Source: CAJCIY01 sp036379355 (GTDB lineage: Bacteria; Actinomycetota; Actinomycetes; Mycobacteriales; CAJCIY01). From it: 7,072 nucleotides of DNA. The position numbers were made by a program, and so were the translations under genes. This document shows, piece by piece, positions 5,916 to 7,072 of the stretch. The stretch is from positions 1-7,072 of the forward strand of contig DASVGV010000080.1 in NCBI GenBank assembly GCA_036379355.1. Direction: 5' to 3'. Each line of letters begins with the position of its first letter. Positions within the stretch are counted from its first letter, which is position 1. The notes under the pieces are model-generated. The model did no database searches. It was not told where the DNA came from and saw only the letters and a program-made list of their open reading frames with translations.

Positions 5916-6458
5916 GTGGGCGATGCACGCGAACGGTTGCTCGAACTCATCCAGAAGATCGCGATCGTACGCGGGCGCGTCACGCTCTCCTCCGGGCGCG
6001 AGGCCGACTGGTACCTCGACCTGCGGCGCATCACCCTGTCCGGCGAGGCCGCGCCTCTGGTGGGCGAGGTGATGCTCGACCTCACCGCCGACCTGGAGTT
6101 CGACACCGTCGGCGGGCTCACGATGGGCGCCGACCCCGTGGCCGCGGCGATGCTGCACGCCGCCCACCGGCGCGGCCGGACCCTCGACGCGTACGTCGTC
6201 CGCAAGGAGGCGAAGGCGCACGGTCTGCAGCGGCGGATCGAGGGCGGCGACGTCGCCGGCCGGCGCTGCCTGGTCGTCGAGGACACCTCCACCACGGGCG
6301 GTTCGCCGATGACCGCGGCCACAGCGGTACGGGAGGCCGGCGGCACCGTCGTCGGCGTCGCCACCATCGCGGACCGCGCGACCGGCGCCGACCGGGTGTT
6401 CGCCGACGCCGGCCTGGACTACCGGTTCGCGTACTCGCTGGCGGACCTGGGCGTCTGA
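5916..6458 (+). CDS. pyrE: Orotate phosphoribosyltransferase
   Basis: PyrE joins orotate to PRPP to make orotidine 5'-phosphate, the fifth step of de novo pyrimidine synthesis, in the cytoplasm as a dimer. The 180-residue product matches actinobacterial PyrE length. It shows the SSGREADWYLDLRR segment (25-38), GGLTMGADPVA (66-76), the catalytic loop YVVRKEAKAHGLQRRIEG (93-110, with Arg96, Lys97, Lys100 and His102), and the PRPP-binding signature LVVEDTSTTGGS (119-130). The start is taken as GTG at 5916, giving MGDARERLLELIQ; it is 109 bases after the preceding stop, and no in-frame alternative fits better. It lacks a Shine-Dalgarno and has a TANNNT hexamer at leaderless distance. In many actinobacteria pyrE neighbours fba, as here, and is separate from the main pyr operon. 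No PyrR-type attenuator was recognised upstream. Confidence 0.95.
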   Translation: MGDARERLLELIQKIAIVRGRVTLSSGREADWYLDLRRITLSGEAAPLVGEVMLDLTADLEFDTVGGLTMGADPVAAAMLHAAHRRGRTLDAYVVRKEAKAHGLQRRIEGGDVAGRRCLVVEDTSTTGGSPMTAATAVREAGGTVVGVATIADRATGADRVFADAGLDYRFAYSLADLGV

Positions 6459-6470
6459 GCCGCGAAGCGT

Positions 6471-6498
6471 GTGACCCGCCCGGCGGACTGGGCACACT
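6471..6498 (+). promoter_or_regulatory. Candidate sigma-70-type promoter of fba
   Basis: GTGACC (6471-6476, four of six matches to TTGACA) is followed after 16 bases by CACACT (6493-6498, keeping the A and final T of TATAAT). Transcription would start near 6505, giving a leader of about 29 bases that carries the ribosome binding site. It lies in the 75-base gap after pyrE. The match is moderate and rests on pattern only. Confidence 0.35.
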
Positions 6499-6515
6499 GT
6501 CCGGAGCGGACGACC

Positions 6516-6523
6516 AGGAAGGA
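6516..6523 (+). promoter_or_regulatory. Strong ribosome binding site of fba
   Basis: AGGAAGGA lies ten bases before the ATG at 6534. It fixes that ATG as the start and contrasts with the three preceding genes, which have no such site. Its strength suits a highly expressed glycolytic enzyme. Confidence 0.75.
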
Positions 6524-6533
6524 CGCGAAGACC

Positions 6534-7072
6534 ATGCCGATCGCCACCCCCGAGATCTATGCGCAGATGCTCGACCGTGCGAAGGCCGGGGCGTTCGCCT
6601 ACCCGGCGATCAACGTCACCAGCTCGAGCACTCTCAACGCGGCGCTCCAGGGATTCGCGGACGCCGGCAGCGACGGCATCGTGCAGATCTCGACCGGCGG
6701 GGCGGAGTTCGCCTCCGGCCTGGGCGTGAAGGACATGGTCACCGGCGCCACCGCGATGGCCGAGTTCGCCCGCGTCGTGGCGGCGAAGTACCCCGTGCAC
6801 GTCGCGCTGCACACCGACCACTGCCCGCCGGACAAGCTGCCGACGTACGTCAAGCCGCTCGTCGAGATCTCGGCCGCGCGGGTGAAGGCCGGCCAGGAGC
6901 CGCTGTTCCAGTCGCACATGTGGGACGGCAGCTCGATCGAGCTGGAGGAGAACCTCAAGACCGCGGCCGAGCTGCTCGCCGACTGCGCCGCGGCGCACAT
7001 CGTGCTCGAGCTCGAGATCGGCGTCGTCGGCGGCGAGGAGGACGGCGTCTCGAACGAGCTGAACGAGAAGCT
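6534..7072 (+). CDS. fba: Class II fructose-bisphosphate aldolase, 3'-truncated by window edge
   Basis: This zinc-dependent enzyme cleaves fructose 1,6-bisphosphate to dihydroxyacetone phosphate and glyceraldehyde 3-phosphate, and reverses this in gluconeogenesis, in the cytoplasm. The frame runs open from ATG 6534 to the end, giving 179 full codons of about 340, so the C-terminal half is outside. Seen: FAYPAINVTSSSTLNAAL (21-38) and IVQISTGGAEFASG (49-62) in the early barrel; ALHTDHCP (91-98), containing the catalytic Asp95 and the first zinc ligand His96; LFQSHMWDGSS (124-134); and LELEIGVVGGEEDGV (158-172), a hallmark of the class IIA (FbaA-type) group. The later zinc histidines are not visible. 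It has a strong ribosome binding site and its own candidate promoter, so it is probably transcribed apart from pyrE. No class I aldolase features are present. Confidence 0.96.
   Translation, partial: MPIATPEIYAQMLDRAKAGAFAYPAINVTSSSTLNAALQGFADAGSDGIVQISTGGAEFASGLGVKDMVTGATAMAEFARVVAAKYPVHVALHTDHCPPDKLPTYVKPLVEISAARVKAGQEPLFQSHMWDGSSIELEENLKTAAELLADCAAAHIVLELEIGVVGGEEDGVSNELNEK

Noticed and set aside
3865..5928. Open frame of 687 codons on the minus strand, and further long minus-strand frames over 5084-6367 and 5877-6998
   Set aside because: These lie opposite well-supported + strand genes (flavoenzyme, 5135 gene, pyrE, fba), are Arg/Pro/Ala-rich, show no domain motifs, and are typical GC-driven shadows.
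1377..6458. The clpB to pyrE stretch as a new defence or stress island
   Set aside because: All genes have even GC-rich coding character, there are no integrase, transposase, nuclease or toxin motifs, and the core order matches a conserved actinobacterial chromosomal region.

Overview
This window comes from a high-GC actinobacterium. The coding strand is rich in G and C, above all at third codon positions. The HspR repressor is co-encoded with the DnaK-system genes, and the gene order (DnaK-operon tail, clpB, pyrE, class II fba) resembles the corresponding Streptomyces and related chromosomal region. I cannot name the genus. All seven genes lie on the + strand, and both end genes are cut by the window edges.

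Layout: 2-901 is the 3' part of dnaJ, lacking the J domain. 898-1347 is hspR, the MerR-type heat-shock repressor, which overlaps the dnaJ stop by ATGA. 1377-3944 is a complete clpB disaggregase. 3973-5112 is a nitronate monooxygenase-like flavoprotein. 5135-5806 is an alanine-rich protein whose C-terminal half looks like a degenerate, catalytically dead GGDEF domain. 5916-6458 is pyrE (orotate phosphoribosyltransferase). 6534-7072 is the 5' half of a class II fructose-bisphosphate aldolase gene.

The first three genes form a protein quality-control unit. DnaJ delivers substrates to DnaK, ClpB works with DnaK to pull apart aggregates, and HspR is expected to repress the set in response to DnaK availability. 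The last four genes are a mixed housekeeping and accessory group with no obvious shared pathway. The three middle genes (3973, 5135, 5916) each lack a Shine-Dalgarno sequence. Each has a -10-like hexamer six or seven bases before the start codon, as expected for leaderless transcripts. clpB and fba instead have purine-rich ribosome binding sites.

The window is mainly conserved chromosomal core, and I found no mobile element, CRISPR array, tRNA, rRNA or clearly new multi-gene system. The items most worth a second look are the degenerate GGDEF-like protein and the run of probable leaderless genes.
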